A stretch of DNA of 31,006 nt from an uncultured Eubacteriales bacterium (GCA_934481515.1 CAKSPO010000024.1:1-31006), one strand, 5' to 3'; positions 14,711 through 23,771 are shown, counted from the stretch's first letter. The notes: generated by a model not told the origin, from the letters alone. Numbers and translations are program-made.

Positions 14711-17700
14711 CTCTTTTTTCGTGACCGAATCCGATATATTTTTCAAACAAATTATGAATGAGGGAGAGTACGTCGTCGCCGCCGCGAAGCTGCAGGGAAA
14801 TTCTCGGCTCTCCTGCCATGACCATCCGGAGCCTGCCGGGAAATGTTCCGGAAAGCGCCGCCCAGAGGTCAAAGTCCATCTTCTGCGGAGTAATCTGAAC
14901 GGTGTTCCCGTCCTGGCGGAGGGAAGTGATTCCGCACCTTGCGGCAAGGGTATGGATCAGCGCAATCCGGAGCAGGTTCAGTGCCGCCGGCGGCGGATTG
15001 CCGAAGCGATCCACCAGCTCATCGGTGACATCCTGCAGATCCGCCTCGCTTCCGATCAGCGCGATTTTCTTGTAGAGCGCCATACGTTGCGCCGGATAGG
15101 GAACATAGCTCTCGGGCAGATAGGCATCAAAGTTGAGGGAAACGGTGCATTCCGGCGCTTCCTCTTCCGCCTCTCCCTTTTCCTCCAGCACAGCCTGATT
15201 CAGAAGCTTGATATAAAGGTCGTAGCCGATGGCATCCAGATGACCATGCTGTTCGGCCCCAAGCAGATTCCCGGCACCGCGCAGTTCCATGTCCCGCAGG
15301 GCAATTTTGAACCCGGCGCCGAACTCGGCATACTCGCGGATCGCTTCCAGACGCTTCTGTGCGATTTCCGGAATGGATTTGTAGGGCGGGTAGGTGAAAT
15401 ACGCATACGCGCGGCGGGAGGAGCGTCCGATCCGACCGCGGATCTGATGCAGTTGGGAAAGTCCCAGACGGTGCGCGTTTTCCACAATCAGAGTGTTGGC
15501 GTTGGCAATGTCCACGCCGGTTTCAATGATGGTGGTGCAGACCAGAATGTCAATCTCGCCCGCCAGCATCGCTTCCCATATTTTTTCCAGCTCTTCCTTT
15601 TCCATTTTTCCGTGCGCGACGGTGACCCTTGCTTCCGGGATTGCGGCGGAGAGATGCGCCGCGGCGGTGTTGATGTTTTCGACGTTGTTGTAAAGATAGA
15701 ACACCTGTCCGCCTCTGCGCAACTCACGCCGGATGGCTTCCTCCAGAATCAGGTCGTCCTTTTCCAGAACATAGGTCTGCACGGGCAGTCGGTCTCCGGG
15801 CGCTTCGTCCAGCACGGAGATGTCCCGGATGCCGCTCATTGCCATGTTGAGTGTCCGGGGAATCGGGGTCGCGGAAAGAGACAGCACGTCTACACCGTCG
15901 GAAAGCTGCTTCAGCTTTTCCTTCTGTGCCACGCCGAACCGCTGTTCCTCGTCTACGATCAGCAGCCCAAGGTCGTGAAAGCGGATGTCCCTGGAAAGCA
16001 GGCGGTGCGTCCCTACGACAATATCGACCTCGCCGCGTGCCAGCCGTCTCAACGTCTGCGACTGCTGCTTTGCGGTGCGGAAGCGGGAAATCATATCCAC
16101 ATTGACGGCAAACGAACGCATCCGGCTGATGATGGTCTGATAATGCTGGAGTGCGAGCAGGGTGGTTGGCACAAGGATGGCGACCTGTTTGCCGCCGAGC
16201 ACCGCTTTATATGCGGCGCGGAGCGCCACCTCGGTCTTTCCGTAGCCGACGTCTCCGCAGAGCAGACGATCCATCGGAGCCGCCCGCATCATGTCCGCTT
16301 TGATTTCATCCGCCGCGCTCAGCTGGCTTTCGGTCTCCTCGTAGGGGAAAGCATCCTCAAATTCCTTCTGACTGCTGTCGTCAGCGGGAAAGGCATGACC
16401 GGGACGGCGCATCCGCTCGGCGTAGAGCTTGATCAGCTCCTTTGCCATCTCGCGCACGGCGGCTTTCGCACGGGTTTTGGATTTTTTCCACGCATCGCTT
16501 CCCATCCGGGAGAGCTTTACCAGTCCGTCGTCGCTGTGTGCGCCGATATATTTGGAGACTTTGTCCAGCTTTTCAACCGGGAGAAAGAGCTTGTCGGTAC
16601 CGGCGTAGCGGATGCCGATATAGTCCCGCGTGATGCCGTCGCAGGTCAGCGTTTCGATGCCGGTATACTGACCGATTCCGTACGTCTCGTGCACCACATA
16701 GTCTCCGACCTCCAATTCGGCATAGGAGAGAATGCTTTTGGCGTTTTTGCTCTTTTTCTTCCGGAGAACGGATTTTCCGGAAAGGGCAAGCCCGCCGGAG
16801 CGGAGCGAGGTGCCGGTGGTCAGCAGAACAAGACGGGACGAAATCAGCTCAAAGCCCGGCAGGGGACAGCCGGTCAGAACGGTGACGGTTCCGGGCTTCA
16901 GAAAGTCCGCTTCCTCCGGGGGCGGTACCACAACGAACCCCTCGGACGCGAGCGTTTCCCGGAGATGCTGTGCCTCCGGTTCGTTTTCCGCCGCGATGAT
17001 GCAACGGTTTCCGGCGCGAAGATGACTGTCCAGATCCTCCCGGAACAGCTCCGGCTGATCCGGATATGCCACGGTATGGCGGGTACGGAAGCCGAACAGA
17101 CCCGCAAGCCGCCGGTCGGTCACGCTGTAAGCAATCGAGTCAATATGGAGCGTGACATTGCCATCGCAGAAGAGCGGAAACGCGGAATCCGGCTTGGCGT
17201 AATCGGTATATTTCGGCGCGATGGTTCCGCCCTCCAGAAGCTCCGTGACGGTCTGGTTCAGATGCCACTGCGACGCCTTCAGACGGTCGTTGACCGCGTT
17301 GGTGCCGCGGATGCAGACCAGCGTCCGGTCGGGAAAATAGTCGGAAAGGGAAGCACGCTCCGGGTAAATCAGCGTCGTATATTTGTCCAGAAAATGCAGT
17401 TCCTTTCCCTCGCGCAGGGCATCCTCCACCGCGGACTTTTCCTTCACCAGCTCTTCCAGAACGGCTTCGTCGTGAACCGCTCCGAATCTTTCGGAGATGG
17501 CTTTTTTCAGCCGCTCCAGCGCGGCACGGTCCGGGAGAAGCTCCCGGGCAGGGGGAAATGCGGCATTGGTGACGGTCTGCTTCATCCGCTGGGTGTCGGG
17601 ATCAAACAGCCCCATACGGTCGATCTCGTCTCCGAACAGCTCGATGCGCAGGGCATATTTCCCGCTGACGGTGCCCCCGTCCGGATCCGTAAAGGTGCCG

Positions 17701-18281
17701 AACGGCGGGAAGATGTCCACAATGTCGCCGCGGACGGAAAACTGCCCGGGACTGTCGGTCAGCTCCACCCGGACATAACCGGCACGGATCAGTTGTGAGG
17801 CAAGCTTTTGCGGGTCGGTCGGCGTTTCGCTGTCAATCCGGAGCGTTGCTGCGCGCAGTTTTTCCGGCGGAACCGTGTAGCCGAGCAGCGCGTCCGGTGT
17901 GGTCAGAACGGCATCGTAAGCGTCCGTCTGAAGCCCGGACAACACACGAAGCCTCTCATGCTCGTACTCATGGGAGGCAGTGATATTATAAAAAGTAAGA
18001 TCCCGCGCCATATAAAATGCGGCGCGCAGACCGGAAAACTCCAGCAGATCCCGCAGGCGGACGCAGTCCCGCTCCTCCGGGCAGACGACAAGCGCACAGG
18101 CATTTTTCCTTGCCTTGGCGCTGTCCTGCAAAAGGGAAATCAGAAAAGCGTCCGACGCGCCCTCGCAAAGACCGCTGGCAAGGATCGGCAGAGGCCGGTC
18201 GCGAAAGTCCCGCTCCATCGTCCGCAACAGCTCCCGGTATTCAGGGTCGGTTCGGATGCAGTCGGTAAAAACAGATGCCAT
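14697..18281 (-). CDS. mfd: Transcription-repair coupling factor Mfd
   Basis: Predicted 1194-residue DNA translocase that removes RNA polymerase stalled at lesions and recruits UvrA. Domain order as in the family: a UvrB-like N-terminal region (about 1-400); a CarD-like RNA-polymerase-interacting domain (about 525-600, LEVGDYVVHETYGIGQYTGI); a superfamily 2 helicase core with Walker A GDVGYGKTEVA at about 675, the Walker B box as DEEQRFG, SATPIPRTLNMAMSGI, and QIRGRIGRSSRRAYAYF as motif VI; and the C-terminal TRCF domain. The length is normal. The start at 18281 follows the pth stop by 3 bases, with GGAAGAG upstream inside the end of pth, so the two are co-transcribed and probably translationally coupled. 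Confidence 0.98.
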   Translation of the reverse strand: MASVFTDCIRTDPEYRELLRTMERDFRDRPLPILASGLCEGASDAFLISLLQDSAKARKNACALVVCPEERDCVRLRDLLEFSGLRAAFYMARDLTFYNITASHEYEHERLRVLSGLQTDAYDAVLTTPDALLGYTVPPEKLRAATLRIDSETPTDPQKLASQLIRAGYVRVELTDSPGQFSVRGDIVDIFPPFGTFTDPDGGTVSGKYALRIELFGDEIDRMGLFDPDTQRMKQTVTNAAFPPARELLPDRAALERLKKAISERFGAVHDEAVLEELVKEKSAVEDALREGKELHFLDKYTTLIYPERASLSDYFPDRTLVCIRGTNAVNDRLKASQWHLNQTVTELLEGGTIAPKYTDYAKPDSAFPLFCDGNVTLHIDSIAYSVTDRRLAGLFGFRTRHTVAYPDQPELFREDLDSHLRAGNRCIIAAENEPEAQHLRETLASEGFVVVPPPEEADFLKPGTVTVLTGCPLPGFELISSRLVLLTTGTSLRSGGLALSGKSVLRKKKSKNAKSILSYAELEVGDYVVHETYGIGQYTGIETLTCDGITRDYIGIRYAGTDKLFLPVEKLDKVSKYIGAHSDDGLVKLSRMGSDAWKKSKTRAKAAVREMAKELIKLYAERMRRPGHAFPADDSSQKEFEDAFPYEETESQLSAADEIKADMMRAAPMDRLLCGDVGYGKTEVALRAAYKAVLGGKQVAILVPTTLLALQHYQTIISRMRSFAVNVDMISRFRTAKQQSQTLRRLARGEVDIVVGTHRLLSRDIRFHDLGLLIVDEEQRFGVAQKEKLKQLSDGVDVLSLSATPIPRTLNMAMSGIRDISVLDEAPGDRLPVQTYVLEKDDLILEEAIRRELRRGGQVFYLYNNVENINTAAAHLSAAIPEARVTVAHGKMEKEELEKIWEAMLAGEIDILVCTTIIETGVDIANANTLIVENAHRLGLSQLHQIRGRIGRSSRRAYAYFTYPPYKSIPEIAQKRLEAIREYAEFGAGFKIALRDMELRGAGNLLGAEQHGHLDAIGYDLYIKLLNQAVLEEKGEAEEEAPECTVSLNFDAYLPESYVPYPAQRMALYKKIALIGSEADLQDVTDELVDRFGNPPPAALNLLRIALIHTLAARCGITSLRQDGNTVQITPQKMDFDLWAALSGTFPGRLRMVMAGEPRISLQLRGGDDVLSLIHNLFEKYIGFGHEKRVDNA

Positions 18282-18284
18282 GGG

Positions 18285-18938
18285 TCACTCTTCCTTTTCC
18301 GCTGCACGGAAAGAATTGCAGATGCGGATTGCCTTGTCGGTGTCGCCGTCCAGCCATGCGGAGACTCCCTGCCATGCTCCTTCGAATTCGTCAAACAGAA
18401 TTTTTTGCTCTGCGGCGGAGAATTCGGACAGCACCCAGTCCGCAAGATCGTAATCGGGATGCGGCTTTTCACCCACCCCCATGCGCAGACGGGGAAATTC
18501 CTCACTGCCGAGGTGGGCGATGATGCTTTTCAGCCCCTTCTGCCCGCCGGCACTTCCGTTCATACGCAGACGCATTCTGCCGACCGGAAGATTGATGTCG
18601 TCGGAGATGACGAGAATGTGCTCCGGAGCGATTTTATAAAAGGATGCCGCTTCCGCCACAGCGATGCCGGAATTGTTCATCAGTGTTTGCGGCTTCATCA
18701 GAAGCACCCGGACGGAGCCGATGGTCGCCTCGCCGCACAGGGCGTGGAAGCGGAGCCGATCCACTTTGACACCGCACTTCTGTGACAGATAATCCATGGT
18801 CAGAAAACCTGCGTTGTGGCGGGTGTGAAAATAACGGTCGCCGGGATTTCCAAGCCCCACGACAAGCGCTGTGATGGGGGCGGGAGCGGCGGTTTCCTTT
18901 GCGGAAATCTGCTTGAAGAGATCAAAAATGTTTGCCAT
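18285..18938 (-). CDS. pth: Peptidyl-tRNA hydrolase
   Basis: Predicted 217-residue enzyme that releases peptides from peptidyl-tRNA. Motifs: VVGLGNPGDRYFHTRHNAGF with the Asn of GNPG and the catalytic His, MKPQTLMNNSG, ISDDINLPVGRMRLR with the Asp, and GSAGGQKGLKSIIAHLG. The first 20 residues (MANIFDLFKQISAKETAAPA) are an extension before the usual start, but GGAG lies 5-6 bases upstream of this ATG and no better start is seen. The usual HNG before LKSI reads QKG here; in the E. coli enzyme that Asn (114) contacts the substrate. The gene is first in the pth-mfd-parvulin cluster, a common clostridial order. Confidence 0.96.
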   Translation of the reverse strand: MANIFDLFKQISAKETAAPAPITALVVGLGNPGDRYFHTRHNAGFLTMDYLSQKCGVKVDRLRFHALCGEATIGSVRVLLMKPQTLMNNSGIAVAEAASFYKIAPEHILVISDDINLPVGRMRLRMNGSAGGQKGLKSIIAHLGSEEFPRLRMGVGEKPHPDYDLADWVLSEFSAAEQKILFDEFEGAWQGVSAWLDGDTDKAIRICNSFRAAEKEE

Positions 18939-18997
18939 GAAAGCTCCTTGGTTTTTCTGTGAATGCCGACGTGGGCTGGCGGCAGGGGGAATATCAT

Positions 18998-19747
18998 TTA
19001 CGGTTTGACTGCGCGGGTGGCAAAGAACGAGGGAATGCGGAGGGCATCCAGCCGCCCGGAGCCGTTGAAATCCTCGTACAGATCGGTCAGCCGGAATCCG
19101 GCACGAAGCTGTCCGCCCAGCTGCTCTTCAGCGGTGTGCGAAAACTGGATGCCGCTGTCGTCCTCCTCCAGCTGCTTCCTCTGCTCCGGGTTTTTCAGCG
19201 GATCAAAGGGGAGCGAATTGACAATGCGCTCCTCGCTGTTGTCCACGATATAGTTGATCCCGTTGTCCAGACCGCACAGAAGGATTCCGCCGCTCCGGAG
19301 CACGCGAAAACACTCCCGGAAGATCGGCTCGACCTCTCTGACGTAGCAGTTGGAGACCGGATGGAAAATCAGATCAAAGGAATTGTCTGCAAAGGGGAGC
19401 GGCTGGGTCATGTCGGCACGCAGAATTTTTACGGAATAGCCTTCCCGTTCGGCAACCATCCGCTCGCTTTCGCACTGCGCTCCGGAATAATCCAATACCG
19501 TGCAGTCGGCGCCCAGCGCGGAAAAAACCGGAATCTGCTGTCCGCCGCCGGAGGCAAGCCCCAGTACCTTCTTCTCGCGAAGGGAACCGAACCATTCGTG
19601 CGGAACCGGCTTGGTCGGCGTCAGGAAAACGTTCCATTCTCCCCGCAGTGCCGCCACATAAGATGCGTGGGAGATCGGCTTGCCCCATTCCCAGCCGCCG
19701 GCAACCCAGCGGTCAACAACCTCTGCGTTTTTGTCTGTATAGCTCAT
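18998..19747 (-). CDS. Class I SAM-dependent methyltransferase
   Basis: Predicted 249-residue methyltransferase. The SAM-binding motif I is KVLGLASGGGQQIPVF (about residues 60-75). The acidic strand-2 end follows as CTVLDYSGAQ, motif II is LRADMTQPLPFADNSFDLIF, and motif III is ECFRVLRSGGILLCGLDNG. The N-terminal 45 residues (RWVAGGWEWGKPISHASYVAAL) are typical of a clostridial branch annotated only as methyltransferase. The substrate is unknown. A GAGAAAGG site precedes the ATG at 19747. It is upstream of pth on the same strand with a 59-base gap and could be the first gene of that transcript. Confidence 0.88.
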   Translation of the reverse strand: MSYTDKNAEVVDRWVAGGWEWGKPISHASYVAALRGEWNVFLTPTKPVPHEWFGSLREKKVLGLASGGGQQIPVFSALGADCTVLDYSGAQCESERMVAEREGYSVKILRADMTQPLPFADNSFDLIFHPVSNCYVREVEPIFRECFRVLRSGGILLCGLDNGINYIVDNSEERIVNSLPFDPLKNPEQRKQLEEDDSGIQFSHTAEEQLGGQLRAGFRLTDLYEDFNGSGRLDALRIPSFFATRAVKP

Positions 19748-19945
19748 GCCTTTCTCCCGTTCGTTTCAACACAAAAGGCGCCCGATCCGCATCCGGATCC
19801 GCCGCACATCCATAACTACTATATTATACAATACCTTTCCGGTGCTGTCAAACCGGTTTTGGTTATTTTTTGAGTTGTTCACGAAATGTTTACATTATAG
19901 CGAAGATTTCACGAATACCACCTATGGAAATATGGCGGAAAATAT

Positions 19946-19953
19946 GGTATAAT
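19946..19953 (+). promoter_or_regulatory. Extended -10 promoter of ppdK
   Basis: A perfect TATAAT (19948-19953) preceded by TGG gives the extended -10 form TGnTATAAT. The -35 region (TGGAAA, 17 bases upstream) is poor, as is usual for extended -10 promoters. The leader to the ppdK start is about 85 bases. Confidence 0.65.
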
Positions 19954-19963
19954 AAAGCGTATT

Positions 19964-19996
19964 GTGCAAGCCGGAGCTGCGGCACGATCTTTTTTC
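19964..19996 (+). other. Leader hairpin followed by T-tract upstream of ppdK
   Basis: GTGC (19964-19967) and GCAC (19982-19985), with competing GCCG/CGGC pairs inside, form a short hairpin followed within 5 bases by TTTTTT. It lies directly after the expected transcription start and could be a weak attenuator. The stem is short, so this is tentative. Confidence 0.3.
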
Positions 19997-20044
19997 GCGT
20001 CTCTCTTCCGGCAATCAATTTAAAAAATACGGAGGATTACCCAA

Positions 20045-22669
20045 ATGGCAAAGAAGTATTGCTATCTGTTTACCGAGGGAAACGCAAATATGCGTGAACT
20101 GCTCGGAGGCAAGGGTGCAAACCTGGCGGAGATGACCAACATCGGTCTTCCTGTTCCGCAGGGCTTCACGATTTCCACGGAGGCGTGCACCCAGTACTAC
20201 GAGGACGGCAGACAGATCAATGACGGCATCATGGCAGAGATCATGGAGTATATCGAGAAGATGGAGAACATCACCGGCAAGAAGTTCGGTGACAAGGAGA
20301 ATCCTCTGCTGGTTTCCGTCCGCTCCGGTGCGCGTGCTTCCATGCCCGGTATGATGGATACCATCCTGAATCTGGGTCTGAATGAAGAAGTGGTTGAGGT
20401 CATTGCAAAGAAGTCCAACAATCCCCGCTGGGCATGGGACTGCTACAGAAGATTTATTCAGATGTATTCCGATGTCGTCATGGAGGTCGGAAAGAAATAT
20501 TTCGAGCAGCTGATTGATAAGATGAAGGCGGAGAAGGGCGTTCACTTCGATGTCGAGCTGAATGCGGACGACCTGAAGGTTCTGGCAAATCAGTTCAAGG
20601 CAGAGTACAAATCCAAGATCGGCGCCGATTTCCCGAGCGATCCGAAAGAGCAGCTCCTCGGCGCAATCAAGGCGGTGTTCCGCTCCTGGGACAACCCCCG
20701 CGCAAACGTTTACAGACGCGACAACGATATTCCGTATTCCTGGGGTACCGCAGTCAACGTGCAGATGATGGCATTCGGTAACATGGGTGACGACTGCGGC
20801 ACCGGTGTTGCCTTCACCCGTGATCCCGCAACCGGCGAAAAGAAGCTGATGGGCGAGTTCCTTCCCAATGCACAGGGTGAGGACGTGGTTGCAGGTGTCC
20901 GTACGCCTCTGAAGATCGACAAAATGGCAGAGCTGTTCCCCGAAGCGTTCGCACAGTTCCAGCAGGTGTGCAAGACGCTGGAGGATCACTACAGAGATAT
21001 GCAGGATATGGAGTTCACCGTTGAGCACGGCAAGCTCTATATGCTCCAGACCCGGAACGGGAAGAGAACCGCGCAGGCGGCGCTCAAGATCGCATGTGAC
21101 CTCGTGGACGAGGGCATGATCGACGAGAAGAAGGCTGTTCTGATGATTGACCCCCGCAACCTTGACACGCTTCTGCACCCGCAGTTCGACGCAAAGGCGC
21201 TCAAGGCGGCAAAGCCGCTGGGCAGAGGTCTCGGCGCGTCTCCCGGAGCCGCCTGCGGACAGGTTGTATTCTCTGCGGAGGACGCAGAGGCATGGAAGGC
21301 AGCCGGCAAGAAGGTCGTTCTGGTTCGTCTGGAAACCTCTCCGGAGGATATTACCGGTATGAAGGCTGCTCAGGGCATTCTGACCGTTCGCGGCGGTATG
21401 ACCTCTCACGCAGCCGTGGTTGCACGCGGTATGGGTACCTGCTGTGTATCCGGATGCGGCGACATTGCCATGGATGAGGAAAACAAGAAGTTTACGCTGG
21501 CAGGCAGAACCTTCCACGAGGGCGATGTCATCTCCATCGACGGCTCCACCGGCAACATTTACGGCGAAGCCATTCCGACCGTGGACGCTACCATCAGCGG
21601 CTACTTCGGCAGAATCATGCAGTGGGCGGACAAGTACCGCAAGCTGAAGGTCCGCACCAACGCCGACACCCCCCGCGACGCAAAGAAGGCTCGCGAGCTG
21701 GGCGCTGAGGGAATCGGTCTGTGCCGTACCGAGCATATGTTCTTTGAGGCAGACCGTATCGCAGCATTCCGTGAAATGATCTGCTCCGATACCGTGGAGG
21801 AGAGAGAAACGGCTCTGGCAAAGATTCTGCCCATGCAGCAGAGTGACTTCGAGAAGCTGTACGAGGCGCTGGAAGGCTACCCGGTTGTCATCCGGTTCCT
21901 GGATCCCCCGCTTCATGAGTTCGTTCCCACGACCGAGGAAGAGATTCAGATGCTGGCTGCAACGCAGGGCAAGACCGTGGAGCAGATTAAGAACATCATT
22001 GCTTCTCTGCACGAGTTCAACCCGATGATGGGTCACCGCGGATGCCGTCTTGCCGTCACCTATCCGGAGATTGCAGCAATGCAGACCAGAGCGGTCATCC
22101 GTGCCGCCATCAACACCAAGAAGAATCATCCTGACTGGAACGTCGTTCCGGAAATCATGATTCCGCTGGTGGGAGACGTCAAGGAGCTGAAGTTTGTAAA
22201 GAATACGGTTGTGAAGGTTGCGGATGAGGAAATCGCCGCCGCCAAGAGCGACCTGAAGTATGAAGTAGGTACCATGATCGAGATTCCGCGCGCCGCACTG
22301 ACCGCGGACGAGATTGCAAAGGAGGCAGAGTTCTTCTGCTTCGGTACCAACGACCTGACCCAGATGACCTTCGGATTCTCCCGTGACGATGCCGGCAAGT
22401 TCCTCGGCGCGTACTACGATCAGAAGATCTATGAGAATGATCCGTTCGCAAAGCTGGATCAGATCGGCGTCGGCAAGCTGATGAAGATGGCAGTTGAGCT
22501 GGGACGCTCCACCCGCAAAGATCTCTCCTGCGGTATCTGCGGTGAGCACGGCGGCGACCCGTCCTCTGTTGAGTTCTGCCACAAGATCGGACTGGACTAT
22601 GTGTCCTGCTCGCCTTACCGTGTTCCGATTGCCCGTCTTGCTGCCGCTCAGGCAGCTCTGAAGGGCTGA
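20045..22669 (+). CDS. ppdK: Pyruvate, phosphate dikinase
   Basis: Predicted 874-residue enzyme interconverting pyruvate + ATP + Pi and phosphoenolpyruvate + AMP + PPi; in anaerobes it serves PPi-linked glycolysis or gluconeogenesis. Domains in order: an N-terminal ATP-grasp nucleotide-binding domain (LLGGKGANLAEMTNIGLPVP...), a central swivelling domain with the phosphorylated His455 in GGMTSHAAVVARG, and a C-terminal PEP/pyruvate barrel with CFGTNDLTQMTFGFSRDD and the catalytic-Cys motif SCGICGEHGGDP. Length and His number match the well-studied Clostridium symbiosum enzyme. The start at 20045 has CGGAGG 8 bases upstream. The gene is monocistronic, with its own promoter and a very strong terminator. 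Its codon use is biased to C-ending and 'AAG' codons, suggesting high expression. Confidence 0.98.
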   Translation: MAKKYCYLFTEGNANMRELLGGKGANLAEMTNIGLPVPQGFTISTEACTQYYEDGRQINDGIMAEIMEYIEKMENITGKKFGDKENPLLVSVRSGARASMPGMMDTILNLGLNEEVVEVIAKKSNNPRWAWDCYRRFIQMYSDVVMEVGKKYFEQLIDKMKAEKGVHFDVELNADDLKVLANQFKAEYKSKIGADFPSDPKEQLLGAIKAVFRSWDNPRANVYRRDNDIPYSWGTAVNVQMMAFGNMGDDCGTGVAFTRDPATGEKKLMGEFLPNAQGEDVVAGVRTPLKIDKMAELFPEAFAQFQQVCKTLEDHYRDMQDMEFTVEHGKLYMLQTRNGKRTAQAALKIACDLVDEGMIDEKKAVLMIDPRNLDTLLHPQFDAKALKAAKPLGRGLGASPGAACGQVVFSAEDAEAWKAAGKKVVLVRLETSPEDITGMKAAQGILTVRGGMTSHAAVVARGMGTCCVSGCGDIAMDEENKKFTLAGRTFHEGDVISIDGSTGNIYGEAIPTVDATISGYFGRIMQWADKYRKLKVRTNADTPRDAKKARELGAEGIGLCRTEHMFFEADRIAAFREMICSDTVEERETALAKILPMQQSDFEKLYEALEGYPVVIRFLDPPLHEFVPTTEEEIQMLAATQGKTVEQIKNIIASLHEFNPMMGHRGCRLAVTYPEIAAMQTRAVIRAAINTKKNHPDWNVVPEIMIPLVGDVKELKFVKNTVVKVADEEIAAAKSDLKYEVGTMIEIPRAALTADEIAKEAEFFCFGTNDLTQMTFGFSRDDAGKFLGAYYDQKIYENDPFAKLDQIGVGKLMKMAVELGRSTRKDLSCGICGEHGGDPSSVEFCHKIGLDYVSCSPYRVPIARLAAAQAALKG

Positions 22670-22712
22670 TTTCCTGCCGGGGCTTCCGGATCAAGATCAA
22701 TAAAATAAAAGT

Positions 22713-22766
22713 AAGCTCTGCGGGAACGACGTTTTTTCGTCGTTCCCGCAGAGCTTTTTTACTTTT
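22713..22766 (+). terminator. Strong intrinsic terminator of ppdK
   Basis: Perfect 19-bp arms (22713-22731 and 22738-22756) close a T6 loop. T residues follow (22755-22760, then ACTTTTT), 43 bases after the stop codon. Confidence 0.95.
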
Positions 22767-22984
22767 TCCGAAAACATTTTTCCGTCAGGAATATTCCGCT
22801 TTGCCACAGCGTAGCTGCTTTTTATAAGGTTATAGGAGTAGCGGGGATGTTCCCCGTTTCTGCACACCGGAGGGCAGGACAACAGGCAAAGGGGGTGGCA
22901 CAATGCCGATCCTACAAACGACACCAACAGGACTTCCGTCAGACCTCTGCCCCGGCGGAAGCCGGAAGGGCGTGAACACCGGAA
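22767..22984. other. Intergenic stretch between ppdK terminator and SLOG gene
   Basis: About 220 bases with no supported gene. There is a small GGGGATgttCCCC hairpin near 22837-22849. A ribosome-binding-like GGGGGTGG precedes an ATG at 22903, but that ORF runs antisense into the next gene and resembles nothing I know. The stretch may be a decayed mobile or repeat fragment. Confidence 0.3.
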
Positions 22985-23326
22985 TCAGTGTGGGGGATTC
23001 GAAAGGAACAGATGCACCTTTTTATGCCTGTTTTGTGCCTGCCGGATGGTAAAGGCGGTCCCGCGGGAGATGCCGTCCCAGAATGCCAGAATCTCATCTG
23101 CATAATCCACGATCCGGATGTCACGCAAAAGCGGTGCCGACCGTCCGTAATGCGGATAATCCGGCAGAAACTCCGTCAGAAGAATCCCGTGTTCTGTTGC
23201 GTACCGGCGGGCACAGCGATCTACGCCCGTGGCGCCGCCGGAAACGATTTCCGTAACCCCTTCCGGCAGATAGCGCTCTATATTTTCCACCTGTAGTTTC
23301 CTTGATCCGATGATAGCCAGCTTCAT
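22985..23326 (-). CDS. SLOG-superfamily (DUF2493/DprA-like) nucleotide-binding protein
   Basis: Predicted 113-residue single-domain Rossmann-like protein. The N-terminus MKLAIIGSRKL and the central VSGGATGVDRCARRYA are the two glycine-rich motifs of the SLOG fold (DprA, LOG and YspA-like families), which bind nucleotides or nucleotide-derived ligands. The C-terminal half (DEILAFWDGISRGTAFTIRQA) also fits. Its role is unknown; such proteins are often found in accessory, stress- or phage-related contexts. GAGGTGA lies 4-5 bases before the start at 23326. It is divergent from a small XRE regulator, and the shared promoter region contains overlapping palindromes, so that regulator probably controls it. 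Confidence 0.85.
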   Translation of the reverse strand: MKLAIIGSRKLQVENIERYLPEGVTEIVSGGATGVDRCARRYATEHGILLTEFLPDYPHYGRSAPLLRDIRIVDYADEILAFWDGISRGTAFTIRQAQNRHKKVHLFLSNPPH

Positions 23327-23388
23327 AGTTCACCTCATTTTATAATGCGCGCTCAGGCGCGGATCCGTGCATACTATATACCGTCATT

Positions 23389-23417
23389 ATTATAGCAAAT
23401 TATTTTTATTTACGCAA
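23389..23417 (-). promoter_or_regulatory. Promoter of SLOG gene with overlapping palindromic operator
   Basis: On the minus strand TTGCGT (23417-23412), a 17-base spacer and a perfect TATAAT (23394-23389). The -35 box lies within ACGCaagtGCGT (23412-23423), which overlaps the palindrome GCGTATACGC (23420-23429). This is a likely binding site for the divergent XRE protein. Confidence 0.6.
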
Positions 23418-23470
23418 GTGCGTATACGCGGATGCGAAAGTTTTTATACAATCTTGAAGAGGTGATGAAA

Positions 23471-23713
23471 ATGCTGATCAAGGATGCGATTGTAAAAAGA
23501 CTGGATTTGTTGTGCCGGGATCGGGAAATTCGCTACAATGAGCTGGCAACACGATCCGGCGTGACGCCGTCCACGGTATACAGCCTGATGGATCCGGTTC
23601 GCAGGGATTTGTCGGTAATTACCCTGAAAAAGCTGTGCGACGGTCTGGACATGACAATCACGGAATTTTTCGACGACGACATTTTCAGGGAACTGGAGCA
23701 GGAGATCAAGTAG
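23471..23713 (+). CDS. Small XRE/Cro-type HTH regulator
   Basis: Predicted 80-residue protein that is essentially one helix-turn-helix domain. NELATRSGVTPSTVYSLMDP is the HTH core, and VITLKKLCDGLDMTITEFFDDD completes the Cro/C1 fold. The start at 23471 is chosen because GAGG lies 8 bases upstream; ATGs at 23432 and 23465 are less well placed. It is divergent from the SLOG gene with about 145 bases between start codons, and likely regulates both itself and that gene. It ends with a perfect 18-bp terminator. Confidence 0.88.
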   Translation: MLIKDAIVKRLDLLCRDREIRYNELATRSGVTPSTVYSLMDPVRRDLSVITLKKLCDGLDMTITEFFDDDIFRELEQEIK

Positions 23714-23723
23714 AAGGGCAGAA

Positions 23724-23771
23724 AGAAGGCTGTCCGGTCGCGCAAAATGCGACCGGACAGCCTTCTTTTTA
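23724..23771 (+). terminator. Strong intrinsic terminator of the XRE gene
   Basis: Perfect 18-bp arms (23724-23741 and 23749-23766) with a 7-base loop are followed by a T-tract, starting 10 bases after the stop codon. It can also serve the converging lipoprotein gene from the other strand. Confidence 0.93.

Noticed and set aside
14721..17798. Very long open frame (1025 codons) antisense to mfd
   Set aside because: It mirrors the codon structure of a well-supported gene on the other strand, has no family features and no ribosome binding site; a GC-rich shadow.
20015..22582. 855-codon open frame antisense to ppdK
   Set aside because: It lies opposite an unambiguous ppdK and its composition follows from reverse-complemented codons; no motif or start signal.
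22903..23052. 49-codon ORF preceded by GGGGGTGG
   Set aside because: It runs antisense into the 3' end of the SLOG gene, with no recognisable product; may be a remnant.
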